Source: Angiostrongylus vasorum (lineage: Eukaryota; Nematoda; Chromadorea; Rhabditida; Metastrongylidae). Taken from it: DNA of 64,000 nt. Where the stretch lies: the NCBI GenBank assembly GCA_018806985.1, contig JADANN010000290.1:310001-374000 (forward strand), read 5' to 3'. A model generated the notes under the pieces. It was not told the origin of the DNA and did not search any database. It was given only the letters and a program-made list of their open reading frames with translations. Position numbers and translations under genes: made by a program. Below, piece by piece: positions 46,230 to 58,400 of this stretch (position 1 is the stretch's first letter; each line of letters starts with the position of its first letter).

Positions 46230-46889
46230 TTTCACATCCATTTAATGATCTGATGGAAAGTACCCCAAAAAGTGACCGAGACACCCTTCAACACTTAAAC
46301 GGTGGTTGACTTAATAAACGAGTTTAGTGCTTTTTCATTCGAAGATGGTTCCATTTCACACGGTTACGCCATGATTAGTATCGTAGAAGAAAAATGTAAG
46401 ACAAAGCACTAAACAACTTATTGGGGTCTTCTTTGTTACCGAAACAATCGATGACGCCCCACTATATTGTACTTCCGCTAGAATCCCCATGAGTTGGTAG
46501 AATATTGTATAATTTAAATTAGTATTTTCAAAAATGTTAGTCTCATTCCTTCTAAAACTGCCCAGACTTTCCAGTGATTTTCCTTTAACTTCAGTATAAC
46601 ATCAGTGATCAATGTCTAGGGTTATTGGTAAGCTTGAAAGAAGTCGTTATCAATTCTTTGCTAAAATTTTCGTCTCATCGCATTCCTCAAAGCTTCAATG
46701 AATCGAGTCGAGACTCCACAGCTATTCATTCCTGAAATTTGGTCCTGCGCAATCGCATCGAACCGAATTTGGTGGAGTGAGGCACCCGCTCTAATGAAGT
46801 AACCTCTCTAGATGAGCACCATCTATAGAAGACGGTTCTTGTTGTATTCTCACCTCGTACTTTGCATTTTATAGTATTTCTTCAAATAG

Positions 46890-47035
46890 GACTCTACTAC
46901 AATGAGTGAATGCATATCTGGCCTTTACAATGACACGCGGCGGCCTAGCGATCTATCGAGTTAATGCTGCTGCTCTTTCCTGACAGGTCCGGTACCATCT
47001 TGCCTACCCCAAATGGATGAAAGCTTGCTGAAGCC
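46890..47035 (-). mobile_element. SINE1 fragment
   Basis: Reverse fragment: TGAATGCATATCTGGCCTTT, GACAGGTCCGGTACCATCTT, ending in the start of the next body block. Confidence 0.6.
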
Positions 47036-47039
47036 AGAG

Positions 47040-48590
47040 CTTCAACCAGAGCACTACAGGACCCCATTTTAATTCTACTATAAGTTTTAATTAATCGGTA
47101 ATGCGCACCATTGTAGTAGAAAAAGGCCCAAAGCCATTTGTGGGTTGAGCCACCAGGAATGCTGTACCCGTGGCCACGACACCACGTTTTAAACCAAGAA
47201 ACTTTCGCTGAAACTATCAAATCTTTTCTAATACATGGATGAACCATCCTACAAAGGTGCTCTACTGGAATAGAACGCTAGTGGTATTCACATTGTTTTT
47301 CTGGTAATGGAAAAAACTTTTTTCCACACAATTCCTTGGTTCCACTCTTACTTTCCACATACACCTTGTCACAGCTGGTTTGCTTTTTTATTTCTTGCCG
47401 TCTAAATCTTCAAATCATCACTTATTTATCGATTTTTGATGGTCCTGTTCAAATTTGTTTTTAGAGACTTGTTTTCCTCTTGTTCTAATCTTCTTCAGTT
47501 GATTTTCTTTCTTGCTTCGAAAACTATCTGATTAGAAGGTGTTTTCAGTTTTGATTTCTTTCAACACATTTCGCTTTCTACAGTGTGAACATCATGTGGT
47601 CGAAGAGTTCATAAAAGATTCAGTTATCTAAATACTTTATGATCTGAATTGTAAAGTATCCGGAGACTGTCTCAAAGAACTATATTATTCTATTCAGGAG
47701 CAACGTAATATGCAAAACCTCAACTAAACAGCTTACCTTCTCATCTCAGCCCGAAGAGCGAATGATCCGGGTTATCCAATTGTGATGTAAAGAGTGCAGG
47801 TGGCCCGAGTTCCCTTACCAAGGTCACGCAATTTGAATAGGAGTTCGAATTTTCCGTTAAGAATACCAGTTAGAAGTAAATCAACTTAACACCAGAAAGC
47901 AGTAAGCACTATCTCCGGAAAGTAGGCCTTTTCCAAAGATCTAATTTTTGGGAACGTTTACAAGAAATATTTCACAGATGACACAACTTACAGCCACGGC
48001 AACTCCTCGCACAAAAATCAAGCAGTCGTAGGTCACGTGCAAAATTTAGAGTTGTGGTTGAGGTTAGTTTCTTTTTTTCATTGTGATTTGTGCCAGAATT
48101 TAGGAAGTTATCACTGACATTTTCATGGACAGATGTTTGCGTCGTTTTTCCACCGATGAGTGATGCGTTTATTGCCACGAAATGGGATACCATTCATTCG
48201 TATGAGCGCGTTTGCTTCGCTTGTTTTCCTTCATTGAATAGCTCTTTGAACAGATTGTCAGCTAAGGTATTAGTTGAAACAGAAAGGAAACCACACTGTA
48301 CATCCCATTTTCGATATACCCACACTACCAAGCAAAGCTGAAAACGAAGAGGATCATCACAGTGTAACATGAAAACTTGCCGAGGAACTAAATATTATGA
48401 TGGCTAACTCATTTGGATAGACATCAATAACACCTCTGATTCTTGTTAACACGCCCAAGTTGCTCAATGACCATCATTCTTTTAATGCTTACGTGGCCTT
48501 CACAGAACCTATCTGTAAGAAAAATTACACCCGGTATGACCTGTCATTCTAGTTCTGGACGTTTATTTTGGTGTACAGAATCTTTTCCCA
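47040..48590. other. No gene supported
   Basis: A tRNA-like segment near 47800-47865 may be another SINE head. Minus-strand frames at 47100-47247 and 47972-48193 have no splice sites or motif support. Confidence 0.4.
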
Positions 48591-48599
48591 GAGTTCTTG

Positions 48600-48905
48600 T
48601 AGTCAGTCGATAATTCATCGAACGCAGATATAGTTTCTGGCGTTGGGCGAGAAAAACTCCATTCTATACATAGAAATATACAAAAAAGCTTTTTCTCGGA
48701 CGAGTACACTTGCTTGTAGTTTGAAAGGGTAATTGAAGGCAGGGTAATTGAACCTTATTTTGATTCTAAAAACAATGATAAATCGCATAGCTTCCGTTGC
48801 GAATGGGCGAATATAAAAAGTAGACTCAAAGTAAGCCGAAAGGCATATCTAAAAGCTGATAGCAACGTGTTTGTGTAATGGACGATAGGAACGTGTAGTA
48901 AGTAG
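48600..48905. repeat. Dispersed repeat, about 280 bp, copy 2
   Basis: Same orientation as 10630-10912: ATACATAGAAATATACAAAA, TTCTCGGACGAGTACAC, GATAGCAACGTGTTTGTGTA. Identity is moderate by eye. Confidence 0.55.
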
Positions 48906-48985
48906 AAGCACACGCACCGTTCATATCAATAGTCTCATGTGAATGTTCTCAAGCCCATAAGTCTCCTGGTTATCGAAATACATAT

Positions 48986-49366
48986 TTGGATATTCGGATG
49001 GCCCGTCTTCACTGGTTGTGTGGACTCCTCAAGAACTTCCTTTTTTCCGAATTCGGCTGGCTTGGCCATTGTGGCTCCCTGGAGCCCCCGAGGTCAGTCC
49101 AACCAAAGTCTGCTCCAGGTCGTCACCACCACAGGCAGTCCCCCGCCCTTGTGGATCAGAGAGCAATTTGCCACCACCGCAAATAGTTTGATACCAGGAC
49201 GGTGGTGGATTCTGGTATTGGTTTACGCTTAGTTGGGCCTCTTGGCGGAAAAGCCGGACTCCATTTAAGCATGGAAGACCCTGCCGGAAGCATGAATCCC
49301 CGCTGTAATTGCATCCCGACACCCAGGAACACCTCCCAGCCACAATGAGGGGGGTAAACCATTGCC
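48986..49366 (-). mobile_element. SINE2 retroposon
   Basis: From ATTCGGATGGCCCGTCTTCA to CACAATGAGGGGGGTAAACC. A possible degraded duplication (TATCGAAATA against TGTCGAAGTA) flanks it. Confidence 0.8.
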
Positions 49367-49379
49367 ATGTTGTCGAAGT

Positions 49380-49970
49380 ATTATTGGCTATTTTACAAGA
49401 ACCATGTGGTTTAACTACATGAAACTAAACATTATTCCATACGGCAGTCAAGCAACATTAGCCATCACCTAAATATTAATACGAATACTTTTACATAGAT
49501 GAGTAAAGAGCTGATCTAAAAGTGTAAATTCAAGGTTACTTCTCATGGAAGTTCCTGAAAAAATCTGTGTCCTTCGTCTTTGAACGAGTTCATCGCCTAT
49601 GCTTCGGTGACAGACTGTGACTAACTTATTCGAGACTTCTGTTAGAGACTTAGACATAAAGATGGCCTATTATCGATTTTAGTTGACACTAATGTTCCAT
49701 AACGACATAGTCATCAAAGAACAAGATACGGGAAACAGGAACGAGCCGTTGTAAGAACGTGAACTTATTACCTGTACTTGCATGTCCAGGTGGTTTCTTC
49801 TCCAAAAACTCTCTAGGAACACGTCCACTCTTTTTGATTCTATGTATGGTTGTTCTCAGTGAAATAGCCTGCTAATTAATATACAGTAACATTTGTGAGT
49901 TACCCTTCTTTCCCTTCTAAACCAAAGTATTTCTAGCTGCGAACTCATTCTTTATGCACAGTAACTTACA
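49380..49970. other. No gene seen
   Basis: AT-rich, no repeat family recognised. Confidence 0.4.
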
Positions 49971-49972
49971 AT

Positions 49973-50362
49973 GCCTCCCGACAGCTCACCGCCTCATCAT
50001 GGCTGGGAGGTGTTCCTGAGTGTCGGACTGCGACGTACAGCGGGGGGATTCTTCCCCTAGCAGGGTCTCCCAAGCTGAGAAGGAGTCCAGCGTTTCCATC
50101 AGGAAGCCTAGCTAAGAGTAAACCAATACTAGAATCCACCACCGTCCTGGTATCAAAGTCGCATGGTTCTAAATCTTGCTCTAATCCACAAGGGCTGTGA
50201 CGCTTGTGGTGGTGAAGAGCTGGGGCAAACTTTTAGCCAGGCTGACCTCGAGATTCCAGGGAACCACAATGGCTTATCCGTCAGGTCTCCGAAAAATGGA
50301 GGTTATGCTGGGGGCCCGCACATCCAGTGATGACGGGTCATTCAAGTGTCGAGTGTCAACTT
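49973..50362 (+). mobile_element. SINE2 retroposon
   Basis: Same orientation and structure as 37022-37422, from TGCCTCCCGACAGCTCACCG to GGGTCATTCAAGTGTCGAGT. The AAGT tail is not preserved. Confidence 0.85.
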
Positions 50363-50384
50363 AAGATGGCATACTGATGTATGA

Positions 50385-50540
50385 ATTCAGGGTTTCTACT
50401 CTCCCAGAGAAGTAGGATACAATTTCCCGACCCCAGCGGTACTGCATCCTTGGTGAGCGCGGGTCTTAGGATCGAACCAGCGACCGACTAAGGGTGTATT
50501 GCATGGCGCCTCTAACCACTAGGGCTACACGCACACCTCA
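50385..50540 (-). mobile_element. SINE1 head fragment adjoining SINE2
   Basis: Reverse fragment from GAAGTAGGATACAATTTCCC through GGATCGAACCAGCGACC to CTCTAACCACTAGGGCTACA; about 20 bp after a SINE2 copy. Confidence 0.65.
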
Positions 50541-50544
50541 GGAA

Positions 50545-51575
50545 TGATCGTGAAGATTAATTCTGTATGGTGAATTTTCTACTTTGACAGTTAGATGACC
50601 TGTCTTCAAATGTCGCTAGGGTTCGCTTTCATCTGCCTTTTCCGCTTTCATTTGTTTCGTGGCCTTGCAATCGCCTTCGACAAAGCTAGTCGGATTTAAG
50701 TGGTGGTGGGTGGTTCGGCTGCAAATTGACGATTTATCACCTTCTCTCTTCAAGAACAACACGTTGGATGCTAGTCATGCGTGATCTTCTCTGCAAAATT
50801 AGAATATCAGTGCTAAATTGTTCTAGATATTCATCATAAGCTTTCATCTGCCTTTACGATCATTTATATTGTTGCTTTGCTTTTGGAATTCATCCTGTAC
50901 AGCCCAGTCTCGTGCGATTAGTTGGACCCACTGGATAGGGACCATATAACGTACTAAATTTTTAAAAAATTTTCAATTAATGTTTTCTTAGCAATCTCGT
51001 GTATCTCGTGCTAGCAGCAAGAAAATACATGTTGGCCAGTCATGTCGAAGTTAAAAGGAAAGTCTGTTCTTGAAATCACGTTATTCATTGTTAACTAGTC
51101 GAAGGTCTTTTAATATTTTTTTGTTATATTTCCAGTGACTGAAATCACTTTGTGGTAACTTGAATATGGCATTTAAGGAAGTAAAATTGAAAAATAAAAG
51201 AACTCAGATTAATAGGCACTTTACTTTGAACTTTGGACCTGTTTTGCTTCAAGTTTATCGACGTTGTGGATCTCCAGATTGAAGAAGATCGTATCATGCA
51301 GTTTCACTAGGGCGTCAACAAGGTGTTGGAATGGTGTCCCTGCTCTGCTTCGCCAGGTTGACATACATCTTCTGTGTGACGTACAATTCTATGCCTGTTC
51401 GAGCAAGCTTAACGGTACCCGTACTGTATTCTGCACTGCCTTCGGCCAAAAAATTTGCACCCAAGTGACTGAGAAAAGCAAGGGTTTTGGCTCGAATCCA
51501 TCAACAAACAAAAGAAGGCAACCACATTGACACAACACGACGAGCTGATAAGTAGTAAAAATGGCCATAACGTAA
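50545..51575. other. No gene supported
   Basis: An 88-codon frame at 51264-51530 lacks splice signals and protein-like motifs; otherwise nothing recognised. Confidence 0.4.
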
Positions 51576-51577
51576 AG

Positions 51578-51862
51578 GGAACGTGTGGTGCAATGGTTAG
51601 AAACTCCTTGTAATATACATGTCGTCACTGGAGCGATCCTGCACCCCCCGGTCTCGTCAGACATTCGGTCTCTTCGGTGTCGCCAAATTGGTACCACCCG
51701 AATCAGCGAGGATAGAAAATCCTGAACTGATGCATCGGTAGGCCACCGCAATTAATTGTATAGGCCATATATCCATTCAGTCACTTCTCACGGTGCTTGA
51801 TGAACTCGAATGCATGACGCATCCCTCCACGATCTATCAACGATGAACGCTCCATTCTTTTC
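51578..51862 (+). mobile_element. SINE1 retroposon
   Basis: GGGAACGTGTGGTGCAATGG head, body block GTCGCCAAATTGGTACCACC, tail GAACGCTCCATTCTTTTC. Confidence 0.78.
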
Positions 51863-52705
51863 TCTTTTAGATATCAGGGCAGAACATAGCAGGATTAAAG
51901 TGTGATTTTCGTCGTGCAGCGTACCGAACAGCGCTATATAGGGACTATAAAAAGACTTGTAGCATGAGACTTAAACGCCTAATGGTAAAGTGTTTGTCTC
52001 GTTTGTTTTCAACTCGTCCGTTGTCAAACATTTCTTGACTAGTACTGTTTTGAAGCGATGGTGTGAATTCTCTACTCTGGCCATTGTTCGTTATTAAGCA
52101 AAGATGGTGCTTATTGAAAACAACTTTCTCTCCGAAATTTTCGAAAATCACTTTCCCTCGTCGTTCTTTTCTTGTCCGATATATCAATCAATGTTATTGA
52201 ATCTTTCCTAGGAAAGTATGAACCAACTGGTCTAATCTTTCGCAATGAATCTGTTCATTTCAACTGTCAGGAAACGGAACTGCTCTCGAACTTCGCAAAC
52301 TTACTTTTCCATGTCAAGAAAATTTAAGCAAAGTAAAGAAACCTATGAGAGAACCAAACTTCGCAATGTTGGAATTTTTACGAGATCTCCATTTTGCCGA
52401 GCGACAAAGAATGCGGACATTCGGAAGGTGATATTTTCCATAGTGTCTGTTATATCTCAGCCCCATATAGCAACAAAGTGGAGAAGAAGCTTTACATATT
52501 AAAAATCCTGGAGAAAAGGCACAAAAAATGATAGTCTTCACCAAGAACTTGAAAAATCCATTCTAATTAGTCATAAACTTCAGCGCTTCTGAATAAATAG
52601 AGCCTTAGCCAAGCCAGCACTTTTTCGCTTCGCTTAATCTCGCTTAGTATCTTTTCATTCACATCCACATTGGTCGTATTTACTTAACTAATGGTATATA
52701 TGATG

Positions 52706-52983
52706 GGAGCGTGTGGCGCAGTGGTCGGAAGCGCCCTGAAACACACACGTGGAATCGGCTCCCGCATCCGCACCCCACCAAGCCTTCCATCCCTCCGGAG
52801 TCGGCAAATTGGTACCAGCCTTGTCTGGGAGGATAGCAGCATTGGCTCGATACATCGGTAGGCCACCGCGAATCATTATAAAGGCCAGATATGCATTCAG
52901 TCACTTCCAAACGATGCTTAATGAAGTCGAATGCATGGCGCATCTCCTGAGGGAATGATCAACGCCGAGAGCTTTATACTTTT
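52706..52983 (+). mobile_element. SINE1 tRNA-derived retroposon
   Basis: GCGTGTGGCGCAGTGGTCGG head, full body, and tail GAGCTTTATACTTTTG. Close to the 45373 copy. Confidence 0.88.
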
Positions 52984-53327
52984 GTTATTTTTTTATTATT
53001 ATTGGAGTACAAGTTAGAAACAGTGCATTTTTGTAGAGCACAATCGAAAAGAACAACAAATACCTTTGACGAAATTGTTCACTCATGCGTCCGTGATATG
53101 AAAAAAAGATGAAAAAATAGGAGTGGTAGTTCCTTTTTGAAAAATGACGACCACGCAATCACGGCATGGATAACCAGTATCTTTCTTATTCTATTCATAA
53201 CCCCAAATGAGGGTGTAAAGAAAAAATTTTTTTGGGAACTCCAAGGAATCTTTCCATTAACCTCGTTTAGTCACCTGAAAGAGCAAAGTATTGACAAGTC
53301 ATAGTACTAACGATAATCCATTACGGG

Positions 53328-53453
53328 ATGGCAACTTTACGACCGTTGATTGCCGATAACCGAGTGATATCAATGGCGTGTTGTATTTGCGTAGATTGCC
53401 GGCGACAGCTACAAATGCAATACAATTTGGACGGGACGAGTTGTACTGTTACT
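53328..53453 (+). CDS. Candidate first exon, cysteine-rich, unknown gene
   Basis: ATG at 53328 opens a 42-codon frame that ends in phase 0 exactly at a perfect donor GTAAGT (53454). The product has CCICVDC and RRQLQMQYNL, suggesting a short Cys-rich or metal-binding segment. No next exon in phase 0 could be placed before the dehydrogenase start at 55285. Chance is not excluded; family unknown. Confidence 0.33.
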
Positions 53454-54019
53454 GTAAGTGCACTTCTCAATAGGAATATCTCCTTTATATTATACATTGT
53501 ATTTGAGATACATTAGTGATTGGTCAAACTCTTCCTATGGTAGCTATTTCCGAATAGTTATTATTTTCGATACTATCGTATGTTCATTACAGTAACTACA
53601 TTTATTGATAAGTACACCACATTTATCCTTGCACTGCCTGCCATCTTCTCAGTCGAACGTACTGTTTTCATCTTCTGGATAGAACATTCACTTGTCTTGC
53701 ACTAATCAGTGTTCTTCAAAGGGCTAAGTTCTGTCACCGGCTGTTCAAACGATCTCTTCAACTACTCTAGATAAACGTTGCCTATTGTACCACGAGTACA
53801 AGCAACGTCATCGAACAATTCTGTCCAGTTCTTTCGACGAAAACTCTTACACTATCCTTCTTAGTAGTGGCCCTTGTATTCCTAGCGGCTCAGGATATTG
53901 CTAAACCGTTAATTGCCACTGCTATTTTTGCTGTAAACGAATATAAGACAAACCTGAGATTGTGTCGTGTGACAACAATAACAACTCTGACAACTAGCCA
54001 TTCAAACTATATCATTGTT

Positions 54020-54200
54020 ACTGTTTATATTATTGTTGAGTAAACACGAATTGTGTTATTTAACTCTTTATTACTATAAAGCTGACGTTTCGATGGATTC
54101 TGCCTTCCTCAGAGTCTGGAAAGCTTAAGTTGACTGCAATCTACCCAGCCAAGTACTTCCATAACCAGACAGAGAAAATGGTAAAACATCGTCAAACATC
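54020..54200 (-). repeat. Penelope-arm fragment
   Basis: Matches the left arm of the 17.5-kb element (GTTGAGTAAACACGA, GCTGACGTTTCG, CCTCAGAGTCTGGAAAG, CTACCCAGCCAA). Contains a further decayed hammerhead-like core at 54080-54116 on the minus strand. Confidence 0.7.
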
Positions 54201-54295
54201 ATTGCAAACAGACTTTCATTTAACTTCGGTATGAATGATTAATGTACATTGTTTCATTGATACGCCAACAAGAGGTTGTTACCAATGTTTATTCG

Positions 54296-54331
54296 ACTAA
54301 CGTTTCAACGTCTTCGTCTTACTCAGAGCCG
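54296..54331 (-). ncRNA. Hammerhead-like motif, left arm of 54-kb foldback
   Basis: Minus strand: GGCT, CTGAGTA, bulged A, stem GAC/GTT, GAAAC, GTT, AGTC. The outer stem GGCT/AGTC holds with a G-U pair. One core base (G8) is changed to T. Confidence 0.3.
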
Positions 54332-54513
54332 ATGGTCCGAGTCGATGGCCCACAGTCGTTCGCCCTCGTGTTGTGAGTCCTCGTAGTCGTATTGAGTCAA
54401 GCCTTCCTAAGTCGCTCGAATGAAGTAGCCTAACTCGACCGTATCTTTTTATATAGTACGAATTACTTCTATTACTACTGATTGTCGGCTGTGGACCATC
54501 GACTCCGATCAGC

Positions 54514-54549
54514 GGCTCTGAAGAAGACGAAGTCTTCAAAACGTGAGCT
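54514..54549 (+). ncRNA. Hammerhead-like motif, right arm of 54-kb foldback (decayed core)
   Basis: GGCT, CTGAAGA, hairpin, AAAAC in place of GAAAC, GTG in place of GTH, then AGCT. The outer stem is intact while two core positions are lost. Confidence 0.25.
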
Positions 54550-55284
54550 AAATAAATATTTGCCAACAACCTCGTGTTATCTTATCAATCAAACAAAGTG
54601 TGCTCAAATATTTGATGTATTGGCCTAACCACTGCAGCTCTGTGCTACACTTACCAATCATACTGTTCTTAGCATTCATTCAACCCATAGCGATTTTTCC
54701 CACCATTCCTAAAGCCAAACCATTCTATAGGTTTCCCATTTCTACAGAACTAATAACCTTCATCCAACCACCAGCAGCATCGGGGCGAAGTGTTATAGTA
54801 GAATCGATATCTATGGTCGTTCGGGATGTCTAGCATTTATTTTGTTCAGTATGCTTGAGTACTGTAAGTATGACTCGTCGAAAAGCATACGTTATAGAAA
54901 TCCTCTAGGGTACGCCAATTCTTTTCTTCTACTTTTTCTATTCATTCTGAAATTATTCTCCTTTTATCTCTTCACTTTGTTGCTTTCCTATATATTTCTC
55001 CACATTTTGAGAAGGAAAAAAAGTCCTTTCTTGTTTTTTCTTCTTTCATTTTTTGAAGTCTGTGTTCGTTTAAGCATTCCTTATTTCTTCGATACTGATT
55101 CTTCTTCATCCTATAGTTAATTCATAGCAAAAACCCCTTCATTCCTTTCCACTTTAGTCCGCTTTTTAATTATTGTTCGATCTGTAAAATTCAAGGATTT
55201 TTCCCGTTGAGCGTTTGCTACTTAAGAATAACTCGTAATTCCGACCCAGAGCAGCAGACCGTTTAGTGGCCACAGGAGTTGAGC

Positions 55285-55417
55285 ATGGAGGTGTCGTCGT
55301 TCCTATTGGGAATATTCATGGTATTCGTAATATTCTTGGCTTTACGATGGTTCGCTGAACTGTTCGAAATTGGCAACCTGGAGAACAAAGCCGTTTTCAT
55401 TACTGGATGCGATAGTG
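55285..55417 (+). CDS. SDR exon 1: membrane anchor and cofactor motif start
   Basis: It starts at ATG 55285 and ends before donor GTGAGA at 55418. Forty-four codons plus one base: hydrophobic anchor, then KAVFITGCDS. The glycine codon of the cofactor loop is split across the intron. No other in-frame ATG upstream is supported. Confidence 0.88.
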
Positions 55418-58400
55418 GTGAGAATTTCGAAACTATTTAAGAAGTACTTTTCACACTATCGAGCTGAAAAGAGGGTGGTAAAAAAATTATTTATTCGGTT
55501 AACGTTACGATGTCTTCTCCTTCTTCTTCAAAGCTGGATTGATCACAGTCGATGATCCACAGGTGGTCGACTTCGCGATGTGGTTGCTCATTGTCGCACC
55601 GAGTCAAACCGAAAAGAGTGGAGCCCCGGTTTTTCATTCGATCGGATCAGCACGACCACCTATGGACCATCAAGTGGGATCAACTCTTCTCTAGAGAACA
55701 CGAACACGTCGAAACGTTGTCCGGAAAAAATATTTTGTACCTGCCATGTACCAGCTCAATAATCCATCAAGGCATTGGTCATTTATGCTAGGGTTAAATA
55801 AAAGTCGGTTTTTAGAGAAGTATTTAAAAATAATCTCGAAAGCTCGACTTTCGGTTAATCCCGACGTTAAAAAGCAATTATATTCCTTCTTGATACCTGA
55901 TACTTGAATGGCCCGTCCTCACTGGTTGTGCGGACCCCAGCATAATCTCCATTCTTCAGAGATTTTCTGGTCAAGCCATTATGGTTTCCTGGAGTTTCGA
56001 GGTCAGCCTGTCCACAGTCTGCCCCAGGTCTCCACCATCACAGGCAGCCGCAGCCCTTGTGGATCAGAGGGAGATTTACCATCAAGCGACTTTGATACCA
56101 GGACGGTGGTGGCTCCTGGTATTGGTTTACTCTTAGCTAGGCTTCCTGATGGAAACGCCGGACTCATTTTCAGCTTGGGAGACCCTGCTGGAGGGACGAA
56201 TCCCCCCGATGTACATCGCAGTCGGACACCCAGGAACACCTCCCAGCCACGATGAGGCGGTAAACCGTTGGCAGGATATTCCTTCTATGGATCGTAATTT
56301 ATGGACTGATAAAAGATTGCAAACTATGTTAACCTTTTATTTGCTGTTTACTATAATTTTTCACAGCAAGGTATTATGTATGAAATGCAACCACAATGAT
56401 GCTGAATGATTCGCAAACGTTAGACCTCATTTCAGAAAGAACCATGATTACCTTTTTCCGTGTGGTTGCGTTTTTACACACTTCATCACTGAGAAACCGT
56501 TAGGTAGAAAATTAGCTGAGAGAAAGGTAACGTAAGTGCATAGTGCATCAGTCATTCAGTGTGTAATACGCGAGCACCCGGAAAGGGTAATCGTAGTTCG
56601 ATCTGGCATAAGGTCAGTTTTTGCGAATATCACAACACATGGTCGTGATTGATAACTATTTTTAATCGTATTTTTACATGGTTTTCGGACCTTCTGTTTT
56701 CAATAGTTAACGTTTTAACCACTTCGCCTTTCTTTGCAGCCTAGATCAAGGTGTGAAACAACCTACGTGCTATTAACGTAGGATAATGAATGAATATAAT
56801 GTTTTAACCTTTAGTTACTGCCTATTCTTTGTTTTGTCGTGGCAAGGTGTGATATGAAATACAACAACAGGACTGCTGTTACATAATGATGGGGTCAAAA
56901 AGAAGGCTGAGAGAAAACCAAAACAAAGGACCTGTGAGGGTGGAGGGTAGCACGTGAGCCCCAGTTAAGAGTAGTCGTGGGTTCGAAGCACAAATAGAAC
57001 CCCGAGTTTTGAGCATTTCTCAGCATCCTCGTTGTTAAATAAATATGTGTGAGAAAATTAGTGATCTTAAGTCAGCACATAAGGTAACGTCATTTCATAG
57101 AGATTGAGAAGGCTGAGTGTTTTTTTAGCAGATTACGTTTTGGATTGTGCATTAATTTTTTCACCAAATATTCGCGAAATATGTCTGTGTAACATACCTC
57201 CGAGGGAGTACTGTAGCTCACTGGTTAGGGGTATCCTAAAATACACAGGCGGTCGTTCTTTCGATCTAGCTCCCTGGGACTTACCAACCCTTCTGTGCCT
57301 CAGTGGTCGGCAAATTGGGATCAGAGTTTCCTAAGAGTGTGGAAGCACTGACTGGATACATCGACACCCCATCGTAAGTCACTGTATGGGCCAGATATGG
57401 ATTCAGTCGCGTCTAAGGATCCTTAATGAAGTCGAATGCATGGCGCATTGCTCAGAAATTGGTCAACACCAAACACTTTGTCCCTTACCCTTTCATGTTA
57501 ACTTCGTTCGAGTAAATGTTGGAATTATTTAAGAGAACGAACTTTTAGGGTTTTTTAGAATTACTTCGAGATTTTCTCACAAACCAATGTTAAGCTCTTA
57601 TTCATTCCACAGTATTTCCTAAGATATTCTGTTGTACATCTTCACTCCTGCAATATATTGCTACTAGCACTGCAATCTCTTGAGTAGTATCTAGATGTGT
57701 GGAATGTCTACAACCATGCACACTCGGCCCTGTTAGCCCGTTGAGCAAACAAATTACATGATTAGTGTGCTAAAAGGAAAACACTGTCTTATCAGAACAT
57801 GACACACTAGACACATAACCACAGCGACTGAAGGTGCCCTGCAATACACACAGGTTCGTTGGTTCGATCCAGCGCCCGAGTCAAGCTCAACATCTCTATG
57901 GGCTCCGCAGATTGGTACCTGGAACTTATCTAGGACGATGGAAACACTGACTTAATAATTAGTGGGTTCTCTCAAGTGATTGTATGTGGTAAATATGAAT
58001 GAACTCAGGTCTACGATGCTACGAATGGAAGCAAATGTATAATGAATCCATTAATGGGTGATGCTATATCCTTCATCTGTTTACTAGAGCAAGATATGCG
58101 GTTGTAATATTTTAGTTCAAATTCCTTTGAATGCTTTATATTCAAAAGAATAAATGCCAGAAACTAGTAAACTACTATATTTGCTTGCCAAAGCTGAGTG
58201 AAAGGCTAAAGGAAGGACACGCATGGTGTGCTGGTGAATGCGTTACCCCCTGGAAAGGGTAATAGCGCGTTCGCTCCTCGTCATAGACACTTGCGATCCG
58301 GAGTTTTGCAAATATCTTAGCACCATTGAAGTGTATCTCACATAGTACCCTGCCGTGGAAAATTGTAATGGGCAGTAAATAAAGAAATTAGCATTACTAC

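Larger units (their letters stand above)
54215..54590. repeat. Foldback element, Penelope-arm related
   Basis: Inverted arms around 54292-54345 and 54480-54552. The inner sequence (CCACAGTCGT, GAAGTAGCC, GATTGTCGGC) matches the 15.5-16.1 kb foldback. Confidence 0.65.

Noticed and set aside
55908..56255. 115-codon frame with WLCGPQHNLHSSEI and LARLPDGNAGL segments, recurring at 18918, 49029 and 58732
   Set aside because: Translation of SINE2; frames are broken differently in each copy.
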